Assembly: GCF_052076105.1 (NCBI RefSeq)
Contig: NZ_CP197245.1
Coordinates: forward strand, 3,720,001 to 3,784,000
Source: Tardiphaga sp052076105
GTDB taxonomy: Bacteria; Pseudomonadota; Alphaproteobacteria; Rhizobiales; Xanthobacteraceae
Direction of reading: 5' to 3'
Length of the DNA stretch: 64,000 nt
How positions within the stretch are numbered: the stretch's first letter is position 1; each line of letters begins with the position of its first letter. The translations under genes and the position numbers were made by a program. The notes below the pieces were generated by a model. The model was not told the DNA's origin. It saw nothing but the letters and a program-made list of their open reading frames with translations, and did not search any database. Below are positions 45,620 through 55,135 of this stretch, in pieces.

Positions 45620-47011
45620 ATGGCAGACGGTATCGCGGCACAGGCTTCTCAGCCGACGAACGGGCTGACGCCGAGCCAGCAGCGCTGGGCGCGACTTGCC
45701 ATCTTTACCGCCCTTGCCATGGCCTCGCTCGATACCGCCATTGCCAATATCGCGTTGCCCTCCATCGCCACCGATCTGAAAGCCACGCCGGCGGATGTGA
45801 TCTGGGTGGTCAATGTCTACCAGATCGCCATGGTCGCCACGCTGCTGCCGTTCGGCGCGCTGGGCGAGATCGTCGGCCACCAGCGCATCTATCTCGGCGG
45901 GCTGATCCTGTTCACGATCGCGTCGGTCGCCTGCGCATTCGCCTGGTCGCTGGACACTTTGCTGTTCGCGCGGGTGCTGCAGGGCCTCGGCGCCGCTGGC
46001 GCCATGAGCGTCAATGCGGCGCTGGTCCGCGTGGTTTATCCGCCAAGCCATTTCGGCCGCGGGCTCGGTCATAACGCCCTCGTCGTCGCGACGGCCTTCA
46101 CCCTCGGCCCCACCATCGCCTCGGGCATCCTGTCGGTTGCAACCTGGCCCTGGCTGTTTGCGATCAACCTGCCCTTCGGCCTCGCCGCCATTATCATCAG
46201 CCTGAAGACGCTGCCAAAGACCACGCGCGCCACCCATTCTTTCGATTTCCTTGGCGCCCTGCTCACCTCGCTCTGCCTCGGCCTGCTGATCCTCGGCATC
46301 GACAGCGCGGCGCATCACACAGCACCGTCCATCGTGGTCGCGGAGCTCGTTGCCGGCCTGCTGTTCGGCTGGCTGCTGCTCCGCCGGCAGGCCGATCATC
46401 CCGCGCCCATGCTGCCGATCGACCTGTTCCGCCGCCCGCTATTCGCGCTGTCGGCGGCCACGGCGGTGTGCTCGTTCTCCGTCCAGGGCCTCGCCTTTGT
46501 GTCGCTGCCGTTCTATTTCGAAGAAGTTCTGCATCGCTCCGCGGTTGAAACCGGCTTCTTCCTCACGCCCTGGCCGCTGGTCGTCGGCATCATGGCGCCG
46601 ATCGCCGGCCGGTTGTCGGACCACTACCCCGCCGGCCTGCTCGGCGGCATCGGCCTCGCGCTGCTCGGTATCGGCATGGTGCTGCTGGCTACATTGCCGC
46701 CCGATCCGAGCGTCGCCAATATCGTCTGGCGGATGGTGATCTGCGGCGCCGGCTTCGGCTTCTTCCAGGCCCCGAACATGAAGGCGATCATGTCGAGCGC
46801 CCCGGCCGGCCGCAGCGGCGGCGCCAGCGGTATCGTTGCTACCGCCCGGCTCACCGGCCAGAGCATGGGCGCGGCACTCGCCGCCTTCTGCTTCGGCCTG
46901 TTCGGCCATGGCGGCGCGACCTGGGCGCTGGCACTCGGCGCCGGCTTTGCCGCGCTCGGCTGCGTCATGAGCTTCCTGCGACTGATCGTCCCGTCGTCAC
47001 CCGGTCACTGA
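45620..47011 (+). CDS. MFS exporter, DHA2 (EmrB/QacA-like) type
   Basis: A 463-residue transporter with about 13-14 membrane helices. It has DTAIANIALPSIATDL in helix 1, the antiporter motif region LGPTIASGIL in helix 5, and GHQRIYLGG between helices 2 and 3. Similar proteins export drugs or dyes. It stands alone after the MATE gene; no regulator is adjacent. Confidence 0.9.
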   Translation: MADGIAAQASQPTNGLTPSQQRWARLAIFTALAMASLDTAIANIALPSIATDLKATPADVIWVVNVYQIAMVATLLPFGALGEIVGHQRIYLGGLILFTIASVACAFAWSLDTLLFARVLQGLGAAGAMSVNAALVRVVYPPSHFGRGLGHNALVVATAFTLGPTIASGILSVATWPWLFAINLPFGLAAIIISLKTLPKTTRATHSFDFLGALLTSLCLGLLILGIDSAAHHTAPSIVVAELVAGLLFGWLLLRRQADHPAPMLPIDLFRRPLFALSAATAVCSFSVQGLAFVSLPFYFEEVLHRSAVETGFFLTPWPLVVGIMAPIAGRLSDHYPAGLLGGIGLALLGIGMVLLATLPPDPSVANIVWRMVICGAGFGFFQAPNMKAIMSSAPAGRSGGASGIVATARLTGQSMGAALAAFCFGLFGHGGATWALALGAGFAALGCVMSFLRLIVPSSPGH

Positions 47012-47208
47012 TTTCAGAGATAATTTTGCGAAGTCACATTTCTCTTTTGCAATGCCGTATTAAGTGATGTGATATACTGCAGTGCAGAGACAGATATTTT
47101 GCGGCGCAAGTAACAGAACTGAGTTCCATTGCCCTTCGGTTCCTAAGTACCCAAAGACGCTGGACCAGTTTCGTATCCTTGTAGTCGTGGCGGGCACGAG
47201 GGCGTTTC

Positions 47209-48630
47209 TTGAGGGTACTGTTCGTCACTCCAGAGATTGACGACTTCATCCGGGTGGGGGGCCTTGCGGCCGTGTCCGCCGCCCTCCCTAGAGCCTTGCG
47301 CATCTGGACCGACGTTCGCATCATCCTTCCCGGCTACCGCGACGTCGTCACGCAGTTTCCTGACATCGAGATCGTCGGCGAATGCCCGGCGCTGGCGGAA
47401 ATGCCCGCCTGCTCGGTCGGCCTTGCCGCCACCAAGGATGGACTGCCGATCTACATCCTGCTCTGCCCGCAGCTCTACGATCGCCCGGGTAACCCTTACG
47501 GCGATGCCTGCGGCCGCGACTGGCCGGACAACGACATCCGCTTTGCGCGCTTTGCCTCTGCGGCCGCGCTGCTCGCCTCCGGCAAGGTCGACCCGAACTG
47601 GTCGGCCGATCTGGTTCACGCCAATGACTGGCAGGCGGCTTTGGTGCCGGCCTATCTCGCCTGGAGCGGGGTGAAGATCCCGACCATCCTGACGATCCAT
47701 AATCTCGCTTATCAGGGCCTGTTCCCGAAGACCTCGCTGCGCCGGATCGGTGCACCGGCAGAGTCGTTTCACATCGACGGGCTCGAATTCTACGACAAGC
47801 TCTCCTTCCTCAAGGGCGGCCTGATCTACTCGTCGCATCTGACGACAGTGAGCGAGACCTATGCGCGCGAGATCACCACGCCAGAACTTGGCTGCGGGCT
47901 GGAAGGCCTGCTGACCAAGCGCTCCAACGAGTCGCGTCTGACAGGCATCCTCAATGGCATCGACGAAAGCTGGGATCCGCGCGTCTGCGCGGAGCTCATG
48001 CGGCCGTTCGGCGCGGGCGACTGGGAAGCCAAACGCGCCAACGCCGACGGGGTACGTCAACAATTTGGGCTCGCGCTCTCCCGCGGGCCCATTTTTGGTT
48101 TGGTCGCCCGTCTCGTGCATCAGAAGGGCGTCGACCTCGTGCTGTCGGCCGCCGACGCCATCGTGTCCGCGGGCGGCCAGATCGTCGTCACCGGCCGCGG
48201 CGAGACCGCGATCGAGAATGCGCTGATGGAAGCGCATCGTCGCCGTCCGGATGCGATCGGCGTCGCCATCGGCTTCAACGACCGCGAGGCACGGCGCATC
48301 TTCGCCGGCAGCGACTTCACGCTGATGCCGTCGCGCTTCGAACCCTGCGGGCTGAGCCAGATGTATGCGCAGCGCTTCGGCTCGCTGCCGATCGGTCACC
48401 AGACCGGCGGCCTCGCCGAAACCATCGTCGATGGCGAGACCGGCTTCCTGTTCACCCAGCCCTCCACCGAGTCATTTCTGGGCGGCATCCTGCGAGCCTT
48501 CGCGACCTATGGCTCCAAGGAGCGCCTGAACTCGATGCGCCGCAGCGCCATGTCGAAGTCGTTCAGCTGGAATATTTCTGCAGCCAGCTATAGCTCGCTG
48601 TATCGCAAGACCATCGTCGCCGGCGTCTAG
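47209..48630 (+). CDS. glgA: Glycogen/starch synthase-like GT5 glycosyltransferase
   Basis: A 473-residue GT5 enzyme started at a TTG with GAGGG upstream. TIHNLAYQGLFP, GLVARLVHQKGVDL and EPCGLSQMYAQRFGSLPIGH match glycogen synthase, including the Arg/Lys pair and the C-terminal Glu. The N-terminal ADP-glucose loop is changed: canonical KTGGL reads RVGGL here, within MRVLFVTPEIDDFIRVGGLA. No glgB, glgC or glgP is nearby. It could be a true glycogen synthase or a divergent GT5 with another role. Confidence 0.82.
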   Translation: MRVLFVTPEIDDFIRVGGLAAVSAALPRALRIWTDVRIILPGYRDVVTQFPDIEIVGECPALAEMPACSVGLAATKDGLPIYILLCPQLYDRPGNPYGDACGRDWPDNDIRFARFASAAALLASGKVDPNWSADLVHANDWQAALVPAYLAWSGVKIPTILTIHNLAYQGLFPKTSLRRIGAPAESFHIDGLEFYDKLSFLKGGLIYSSHLTTVSETYAREITTPELGCGLEGLLTKRSNESRLTGILNGIDESWDPRVCAELMRPFGAGDWEAKRANADGVRQQFGLALSRGPIFGLVARLVHQKGVDLVLSAADAIVSAGGQIVVTGRGETAIENALMEAHRRRPDAIGVAIGFNDREARRIFAGSDFTLMPSRFEPCGLSQMYAQRFGSLPIGHQTGGLAETIVDGETGFLFTQPSTESFLGGILRAFATYGSKERLNSMRRSAMSKSFSWNISAASYSSLYRKTIVAGV

Positions 48631-48759
48631 CGCGGGAAATCGGCGAACGGCCCGCGATCCTGGCTTGCGGATCAGTTCCATTTCACAATAATGGCGAAAG
48701 CTGGCAACACCTGTCATCCGTGAAGACGTGGCCGGTCCCTCTGTGACGAAGGCCAGCCC

Positions 48760-50973
48760 GTGCTCAAAGCTTCGCCCCCCGCCGAGCCGCTCGTCGACTG
48801 GCGATCGGAAATCAGCGCCGGCCTGATCTCCAGCCTCGTCTGTCTGCCGCTCTGCCTGGCTTGCGGACTGCTGGTGTTTGCGCCGCTCGGCCCTGATTAT
48901 GTCGCGGCCGGCGCTGCAGCCGGCCTGTATGGCGGCGCCATCGTCGGCCTGGTCGCGGCCGTGGTCGCCACCTCCTCCTATATCGTCACCACGAGCCGCG
49001 TCAGCATGGCGCTGGTGCAGGCCGGCCTGACCACGACGCTGGTGAATGACCCGACGCTTGCGAGCCAGCCCGCGATGATCGTGACTGCGATCATGCTGTG
49101 TCTATTTCTCGCCGGGCTGTGGCAGGTCCTGTTCGGACTGCTCGGCCTGACACGCGCCATCAAATTCGCGCCGCATCCGGTTCTGACTGGCCTGCTCAAC
49201 GGCGTCGGCATGTTGATCGTGATTTCCCAGTTCAAGCCGTTCTTTGCCGCGCATACGCTGTGGCCGACCAAGCCCGCGATGCTGGTTTACGTCGTGGCAT
49301 TGGCACTCTTTGTCTTGAACTATCCGGCAATAGCAGCGTGGCTGCGACTGCCGGACTGGCTGCGAAAGATACCGGGATCGCTGGCAGGCTTCATCGCCGG
49401 GACCGTGCTCTACTATCTGATCAGCGTCCCGACCGGTCTCGATCTCGGGCCGACCATCGGCGAGATCCATGTCAGCTTCCCGCCGGCCATGCCGCTCGGC
49501 CCAGTGTTCGACGGCTCCATCACGCCGGAACTGACAGCCGTGCTTCCGCATGTCGTGCTGGTGTCACTGGTGCTGGCGATCATCGGCACGGTGGAGACCA
49601 TGCTGGCCTTCCGTGTGGCGCAGCAGCTCGACGACACGCATATCCACCCGGTGCGCGACCTTGCCGCGCAGGGCATTGCCAATGCGGCCGCAGCGCTGGG
49701 CGGCGGCATCGGCGGATCGGCGATCCCGTCCGTCATCCTGCTCGGCTATCGCATGGGCGGCCGCACGCGCTGGACCGGCATCTGCGTCGCGATCAGCCTG
49801 CTCGTCATCACATTCGCGCTGTCATCAGTGCTCGCACAGGTGCCACGCGCGGTATTCGCCGGCTTGCTGCTCGTGATCGGCATCGTGCTGTTCGATCGCT
49901 GGAATCTGCAACTGCTGGCCGACATCCGATCCAGCAGCGAGCCGCAGGCTCGCCGTCACGCGGTCTACAACCTGATCGTGGTGCTCGCGGTGATGGCCGT
50001 AACCGTGTTCAGCTCCGTCGTCTCCGGCGTGATCGTCGGCATCATCCTGTCCTGCATTATCTTCGTCATCAATATGAGCCGGCCGCTGGTGCGCCGCGCC
50101 CATCTCGGCGACACGCTGTTCTCCAAGCGCATCCGCTCGGCCGACGATCTCGCGATCCTGCAGCAGACCGGGCGGAAGCGCGCCATCCTGCAGCTCGAAG
50201 GCGCGCTCTTCTTCGGCAATGCCGACGACCTCTCGTTACGGGTCAAGGACCTGTTCAACAGCACGGAGATGATCCTGCTCGACATGGGCGCCATCTCCGA
50301 TCTCGACATCTCCGGCGTCAATGCGCTGCGGACCCTGCGCCAGAAGGCCACTGAAAAGAAACGGCGCGTGATCTACTGCAATGTCCGGCCGGTTCATGCC
50401 GCCATCATCGGCAACGGGATCGGGCACGATGCGACGTCGCCGCCGATGACGCAGGATCTCGATTCCGCACTGGAGTGGATGGAGCAGACCATGCTTGACC
50501 GCTCCGCTGCCCGGCAGGGACAAGCGGACGAGCTCACGCTCGAGCAGATCGACTTTCTCGATGGCGTTTCACCCGACGAGATAGCTGAACTGACCGCAGT
50601 GATGACCAGACGCGAATTCGCGTGCGGCGATACGATCTGCCGCGAAGGCGACGCCGGCGACCGGATGTGGCTGATCCTGAAAGGCAGCGTCAGCGTGCTG
50701 CTGCGCACCGACGGACATCACGAGCGACGCCGCATCGCTGGACTTGGCCGCGGTACGACGGTCGGGGAAATGGCGCTGGTGGAATCCGTGCCACGCTCGG
50801 CGACCATCGTCGCCGACGACGAGGTGGTCTGCTACGAGCTTCCGCGCAACGGTTTCGACCTGATCCTCAAGAAAAATCCGGTGCTCGCCACCAGGCTGCT
50901 GGGCAACCTGGCGCGCGAACTGACCCGGCGACTGCGGCAGACCTCGCAGGATCTGCGCGTCAGTCATCACTGA
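48760..50973 (+). CDS. SulP anion transporter with STAS and cyclic-nucleotide-binding domains
   Basis: A 737-residue protein. Residues 1-420 are a SulP/SLC26-type membrane domain (AAAGLYGGAIVGL, GLLNGVGMLIVISQFKPFF). Residues 430-550 are a STAS domain (LDMGAISDLDISGVNALRTL). Residues 600-725 are a CAP-like cyclic-nucleotide-binding domain (GDTICREGDAGDRMWLILKG, GTTVGEMALVESVPRSATI). The start is GTG. It probably moves sulfate, bicarbonate or a dicarboxylate, with gating by cAMP or a related ligand. Confidence 0.9.
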   Translation: MLKASPPAEPLVDWRSEISAGLISSLVCLPLCLACGLLVFAPLGPDYVAAGAAAGLYGGAIVGLVAAVVATSSYIVTTSRVSMALVQAGLTTTLVNDPTLASQPAMIVTAIMLCLFLAGLWQVLFGLLGLTRAIKFAPHPVLTGLLNGVGMLIVISQFKPFFAAHTLWPTKPAMLVYVVALALFVLNYPAIAAWLRLPDWLRKIPGSLAGFIAGTVLYYLISVPTGLDLGPTIGEIHVSFPPAMPLGPVFDGSITPELTAVLPHVVLVSLVLAIIGTVETMLAFRVAQQLDDTHIHPVRDLAAQGIANAAAALGGGIGGSAIPSVILLGYRMGGRTRWTGICVAISLLVITFALSSVLAQVPRAVFAGLLLVIGIVLFDRWNLQLLADIRSSSEPQARRHAVYNLIVVLAVMAVTVFSSVVSGVIVGIILSCIIFVINMSRPLVRRAHLGDTLFSKRIRSADDLAILQQTGRKRAILQLEGALFFGNADDLSLRVKDLFNSTEMILLDMGAISDLDISGVNALRTLRQKATEKKRRVIYCNVRPVHAAIIGNGIGHDATSPPMTQDLDSALEWMEQTMLDRSAARQGQADELTLEQIDFLDGVSPDEIAELTAVMTRREFACGDTICREGDAGDRMWLILKGSVSVLLRTDGHHERRRIAGLGRGTTVGEMALVESVPRSATIVADDEVVCYELPRNGFDLILKKNPVLATRLLGNLARELTRRLRQTSQDLRVSHH

Positions 50974-50978
50974 GGCGA

Positions 50979-51734
50979 TTAGACCTCGACCACGCGCTCC
51001 ACATGCACGCGGCGGCAATCCATCTCATATTCGAGATCGACCACCGGCGGGCGGTTGAAGTGCCAGGTCAGGCCGTTGCGGAATACGCCGCGGCGACCGA
51101 GTTCGCTTTCCAGCAGCGCATAGACGTCCCGCACGGTGTAAAGCTGCGCGCCGGTGGTCTGGTCCCAGGTGCCGGAGAATGCGCTCATGCGGCGCTCCAT
51201 CTCGTCGAGCACGAACTTGGCCTTTTCCAACATGCCGGACGGGCTGATGTCGCCGAGGCGCACCGTGTTGTCGCGATAGTCGCCCTTACCCTCAGCCGCC
51301 TCGCCGCTGCCGGCGATCACGAAGGATGCCGGCGCATTCGGCGCGACGGTCGTGAAGGAGAAGGCATGGAAGCCGGGCTCCGACGGCGGATCGATCTTTG
51401 GACACACATTGCTGCGCGCAATGGGGTTCACGCGATCCTTCATGATGCCCCACTCTTCGAGGGTCTTGATGTAGATCTCGTTGAAGTCGATGAAGCCTTG
51501 CTCCGTGAACGGCGCCGGCGAGCGCAGCTCGCAAGCCGCGAATGCGGTCAGCGGCCGGCCAGCTGCCTTGATGATCTCGGCGACCCGCGCGAAGCCTTCC
51601 TTCAGTGGCACCACCTTGGAGAAACGCACACGCTCCAGCGCGAAGCCGGGCAGCGCGCCGACGCCGCAGGAATACTGGAACACGCCCGGCATGTAACGGT
51701 AGCCACCATTGGGGGCTTCGACGGTTTCAATCAT
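50979..51734 (-). CDS. CnbZ-like deaminase (RidA-like fold)
   Basis: A 251-residue protein from the ATG at 51734 (AAGAGGC site). The blocks GVFQYSCGVGALPGF, AFAACELRSPAPFTEQGF, RSNVCPKIDPPSEPGF and RPPVVDLEYEMDCRR resemble what I recall of 2-amino-5-chloromuconate deaminase CnbZ relatives; the assignment is from memory. Such enzymes remove an amino group from ring-cleavage products of aminoaromatics. It is the last gene after a complete ABC importer on the same strand, so the importer may bring in the substrate or its parent amide. Confidence 0.65.
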   Translation of the reverse strand: MIETVEAPNGGYRYMPGVFQYSCGVGALPGFALERVRFSKVVPLKEGFARVAEIIKAAGRPLTAFAACELRSPAPFTEQGFIDFNEIYIKTLEEWGIMKDRVNPIARSNVCPKIDPPSEPGFHAFSFTTVAPNAPASFVIAGSGEAAEGKGDYRDNTVRLGDISPSGMLEKAKFVLDEMERRMSAFSGTWDQTTGAQLYTVRDVYALLESELGRRGVFRNGLTWHFNRPPVVDLEYEMDCRRVHVERVVEV

Positions 51735-51760
51735 GTTTGCCTCTTTCGATGAAATCAAAG

Positions 51761-52492
51761 TCAGTCTTCGAGGACGCCGAGATAGGCGTCGCGGATGATG
51801 GGATCGGCCAGCAATTCGGCGCCCTGCCCGGTGCGGACGATACGGCCCATATCCATGATGTAGGCGTGATGGCAGAGGTCGAGGGCGGTGGTGACGTCCT
51901 GCTCCACCAAAAGGATCGACATGCCTTCGGAATTCAACTGGCGCAGTGCCGCGACCAGTTGCTCCACCAGCAACGGCGAGAGACCGAGCGACAATTCGTC
52001 GATCATCAGAAGGCGCGGCGCGCTCATCAGCCCGCGGCCGATGGCGCACATCTGCTGCTCGCCGCCAGACAGTGTGGCGGCTGCCTGGTTGCGGCGCTCG
52101 CGCAGTTTGGGGAAGGTCGTATAGACGCGGTCGAGATCGCGATTCAGCTCCGCGCGGCTGACGCTGCGCGAATAGGCGCCCATCAGGAGATTGTCCTCGA
52201 TGCTCATGGCGCCGAACAGACGGCGTCCTTCCGGCACATGGACGATGCCGTGGGCGAGCATCTGCGCCGCTGTTGCCTTCGACAGATCGACGCCTTCGGA
52301 GACATATTTGCCTGACAGCAGCGGGATCAGCCCGGACAGCGCACGCATCAGCGTGGTCTTGCCGGCGCCGTTGGAGCCGATCAATGCAGTGATCTCGCCG
52401 GTGCGCACCGCCATGTCGATGCCCCACAGCACCTGGATTTCGCCGTAGCCGGCGCAGACCCCATTCAGTTCGAGCATCGGATGATCAGCCAC
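51761..52492 (-). CDS. Branched-chain amino acid-type ABC transporter ATPase (LivF-like)
   Basis: About 243 residues from the GTG at 52492; an ATG at 52513 is the alternative. Walker A is IGSNGAGKTT, the signature is LSGGEQQM, and Walker B is LLMIDELSLGL. It lacks the long C-terminal extension of LivG, as LivF does. It overlaps the end of the LivG-like gene by 8 bases. It powers uptake with the other genes of this five-gene cluster. Confidence 0.9.
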   Translation of the reverse strand: MADHPMLELNGVCAGYGEIQVLWGIDMAVRTGEITALIGSNGAGKTTLMRALSGLIPLLSGKYVSEGVDLSKATAAQMLAHGIVHVPEGRRLFGAMSIEDNLLMGAYSRSVSRAELNRDLDRVYTTFPKLRERRNQAAATLSGGEQQMCAIGRGLMSAPRLLMIDELSLGLSPLLVEQLVAALRQLNSEGMSILLVEQDVTTALDLCHHAYIMDMGRIVRTGQGAELLADPIIRDAYLGVLED

Positions 52493-53246
52493 GGGCGGCG
52501 TTCCGTTGTGCATATTGCTGGCCCAGATAAGCATCGACGACGGCAGGATCCTTGATGATGTCGCGCGGCGCGCCGTCCGCGATCAGCCGGCCGTTATGCA
52601 GCACCGCGATGCGAGTGCAGACATTGAGCACGACCTTCATCAGATGTTCGATCATCACGATGGTGATGCCGTCGGCGGCGAGTTGGTGGATCAGCTTGGT
52701 GGCGCGTTCGACCTCGGCGCTGTTGAGGCCGGCATTGACCTCGTCGAGGAACAATAGCTTCGGCTTCATGGCCAGCGCCTTGGCCAGTTCCAACCGCTTG
52801 CGCATAGCCAGTGTCAACGTCGCCGCGGATTGATCGGCCTGCGCATCGAGGCCAACGAATGCGAGATGCGCGCGGGCGGCTTCGCGCGCCGATTTCAAGC
52901 TCTCACCCGGCTGAGAGAACAGCGCGGCGGCAGCGACATTGTCGAGCGCACTGTATTCAGCGAAAGGCTGTACGATCTGGAAGGTGCGCGACAGACCGAG
53001 CCGCGCAGACTGATAGGTCTTGATCCGCGTGATGTCGCGGCCATCGAAGGTGACGACGCCCGAGCTTGCGGGGGTGACGCCGCAGATGGTGTTGACCAGC
53101 GTGGTCTTGCCGGCGCCATTCGGGCCGATCAGGCCGACCACCTCGCCCTTGTTGACGGACAGCGACACGTCGCTCAGAGCTTTCAAGCCGCTGAAGTGAC
53201 GCGAGACATTGCTGAGATGCAGGATTTCGTGACCGGGCTTAGACAT
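52485..53246 (-). CDS. Branched-chain amino acid-type ABC transporter ATPase (LivG-like)
   Basis: A 253-residue ATPase. Walker A is IGPNGAGKTT. The signature region is altered: LTLAMRKRLELAKALA, as often in LivG proteins. Walker B is LLFLDEVNAGL. It ends with the typical AYLGQQYAQ tail. It overlaps the LivM-like gene by 8 bases. Confidence 0.9.
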   Translation of the reverse strand: MSKPGHEILHLSNVSRHFSGLKALSDVSLSVNKGEVVGLIGPNGAGKTTLVNTICGVTPASSGVVTFDGRDITRIKTYQSARLGLSRTFQIVQPFAEYSALDNVAAAALFSQPGESLKSAREAARAHLAFVGLDAQADQSAATLTLAMRKRLELAKALAMKPKLLFLDEVNAGLNSAEVERATKLIHQLAADGITIVMIEHLMKVVLNVCTRIAVLHNGRLIADGAPRDIIKDPAVVDAYLGQQYAQRNAARG

Positions 53247-54189
53247 GTTTCGCCTTTCGTCCGAACAGCCCGCGCCAGATCTTACCTACATGCAGCGATA
53301 TCAGCCCGTGCGGCAGGAACAACAGCAGCAGGATGATGAGCACGCCCAGCACACCCGAATGGATCTGAATGTAATTGCGCCAGACCACCTCTTCGAGGCC
53401 GAGATAGACGAAGGCGCCGCAGACCACGCCGAGCGGCGATCCGAGCCCGCCCATCAGGGCCATCACGATCGGCTTCACCGAATAGAGAATGTCGAACACG
53501 TCGGACGGATCGATGTAATGCACCCAGGCCGCATAGAGCCCGCCGGCAGCGCCGACGAAACAGGCGGACAGTCCGAAGGCGACGGCCTTGTAGAGCGTGG
53601 AATTGAGGCCGACCATGTTCGAGGCCGTCTCGTTCTGCCGGATGCAGTTCAGGCCGAAGCCGAGCTTCGAGGCCGAGACCGCGATGACGACGATCGCCGT
53701 CAGCAATAGCAAACCCCACATCGCGTAGAAGAAGAACGTTGCGTCGGACAGGACGCTCGATCCGGACACCAGCGGAATGTTCAACCCCATGCCCCCGCCG
53801 GTGAGATCGGTGGCGTTGTTGACCAGCTCACGGAACACTTCGACCAGCGACAGGCTGGCGATGGCGAAGTAGTGCCCACGCAGGCGAAGCAGAACGGCGC
53901 CGAGCGCCGCAGCGAGCACCAGACACAGCACCAGTGCGCCCAGCAGGGACACCGGCAGCGGCACGCCCTTGTTCATGAGAATGCCAGTGGTGTAGGCGCC
54001 GAGGCCAAAGAAGGCGGCCGTCGCAAAAGACGGATAGCCGGCAAAGCCGCCGACGATGTTCCACGACAGCGCGAAGATCGCATACATGCAGGCCATGGTG
54101 CCCAAGCGCATCGCATAGGCGTCGCCGACCAGCGGCAGCGCGGCAACGCAGGCGATGAGAACAAGGAGCGCGATATTGGTCCGGGTCAT
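53239..54189 (-). CDS. Branched-chain amino acid-type ABC transporter permease (LivM-like)
   Basis: A 316-residue membrane protein with about nine helices. GGFAGYPSFATAAFFGLGAYTTG and GGLGSPLGVVCGAFVYLGLEE are typical LivM blocks; the second contains the coupling helix for the ATPase. It overlaps the LivH-like gene by 4 bases. Confidence 0.92.
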   Translation of the reverse strand: MTRTNIALLVLIACVAALPLVGDAYAMRLGTMACMYAIFALSWNIVGGFAGYPSFATAAFFGLGAYTTGILMNKGVPLPVSLLGALVLCLVLAAALGAVLLRLRGHYFAIASLSLVEVFRELVNNATDLTGGGMGLNIPLVSGSSVLSDATFFFYAMWGLLLLTAIVVIAVSASKLGFGLNCIRQNETASNMVGLNSTLYKAVAFGLSACFVGAAGGLYAAWVHYIDPSDVFDILYSVKPIVMALMGGLGSPLGVVCGAFVYLGLEEVVWRNYIQIHSGVLGVLIILLLLFLPHGLISLHVGKIWRGLFGRKAKHV

Positions 54190-55052
54190 TCAAAACCCTT
54201 TCGGCCAAGCAAGCCCTGCGGCCTGACGACAAGGAAGATGATGAGCAGGACAAAGGACAGCGTCACCGCATGGGCCGGACCGAGATAGACCGAGCCGACG
54301 CCTTCGACGAGCGCCAGCAACAATCCGCCAGCCAGTGCGCCGGACACGCTGCCGAGGCCGCCGAGGACGCAGACCACGAAAGCCTTGCCGAGATAGGCTG
54401 ACGACGTCAGCGGCGAAATCGGGAAAATCAGCGCCATCAGCACACCGGCGCAGCCGGCAAGCGCAGCGCCGAGACCGAAAGCAACGGCGTAGATCGACTT
54501 GACATTGACACCCATCAGCACGGCAGCATCGCGATCGAGACGAACCGCCACGATGGCCCGCCCCACCTTGGAGCGGCGCAGCAGCAGATAAAGCAGGAAG
54601 GTCAGCGCCAATGCGGAGGCCGTCGCAATCAGGCGATCGACGGGAACGACCACATCGAAGATCGAGACCGAGCCCGTCGGCGGATTGAGGATCAGCTTCC
54701 GGTAATCCGCCTTGAAGTAATAGATCATCGCATTGTTCAGGATCAGATCGAGCCCGAAAGTCAGCGTCAGCGTCACCAGCACCGGCGCGGTAATGACACG
54801 GTTGAGCAGCAACCGCTGCAGCAGATAGCCGAACACGAAGAAGGCCGGCGCAGCGATCAGCAGCGAATACCACGGCGACAGGCCGAGCGCGTTATAGGCG
54901 CCCCAAGCCAGATAGGCGCCAAGCACGATGAACGAGCCGTGGATCAGATTGATGACGTTGAGCACGCCCCAGACCAGCGAGAAACCGATCGCGATACAGG
55001 CATAGAGACACCCAAGCACGAGTGCATTGATCAGGACCTGAATGGCCAGCAT
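54186..55052 (-). CDS. Branched-chain amino acid-type ABC transporter permease (LivH-like)
   Basis: A 288-residue membrane protein with about eight helices. YACIAIGFSLVWGVLNVINLIHGSF and GGLGSVSGALAGGLLLALVEG are characteristic of LivH. Probably forms the channel with the LivM-like subunit. The 80-base gap to the binding-protein gene upstream contains a dispersed palindrome. Confidence 0.92.
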   Translation of the reverse strand: MLAIQVLINALVLGCLYACIAIGFSLVWGVLNVINLIHGSFIVLGAYLAWGAYNALGLSPWYSLLIAAPAFFVFGYLLQRLLLNRVITAPVLVTLTLTFGLDLILNNAMIYYFKADYRKLILNPPTGSVSIFDVVVPVDRLIATASALALTFLLYLLLRRSKVGRAIVAVRLDRDAAVLMGVNVKSIYAVAFGLGAALAGCAGVLMALIFPISPLTSSAYLGKAFVVCVLGGLGSVSGALAGGLLLALVEGVGSVYLGPAHAVTLSFVLLIIFLVVRPQGLLGRKGFE

Positions 55053-55084
55053 ATCGATTCCCCGCCGGTCTCAGCAGACTTGCT

Positions 55085-55135
55085 TGAGCATGATCTTGTC
55101 CGAAAACCGGTATCCACTTTTCGGGATCATGCTCA
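55085..55135. repeat. 51-bp palindromic repeat (AAAACCGGTATCCACTTT family), copy 2
   Basis: The ends TGAGCATGATC (55085-55095) and GATCATGCTCA (55125-55135) are perfectly inverted; the core AAAACCGGTATCCACTTTTC matches the 19.1 kb copy. Its last three bases are the stop codon of the binding-protein gene. Confidence 0.85.
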
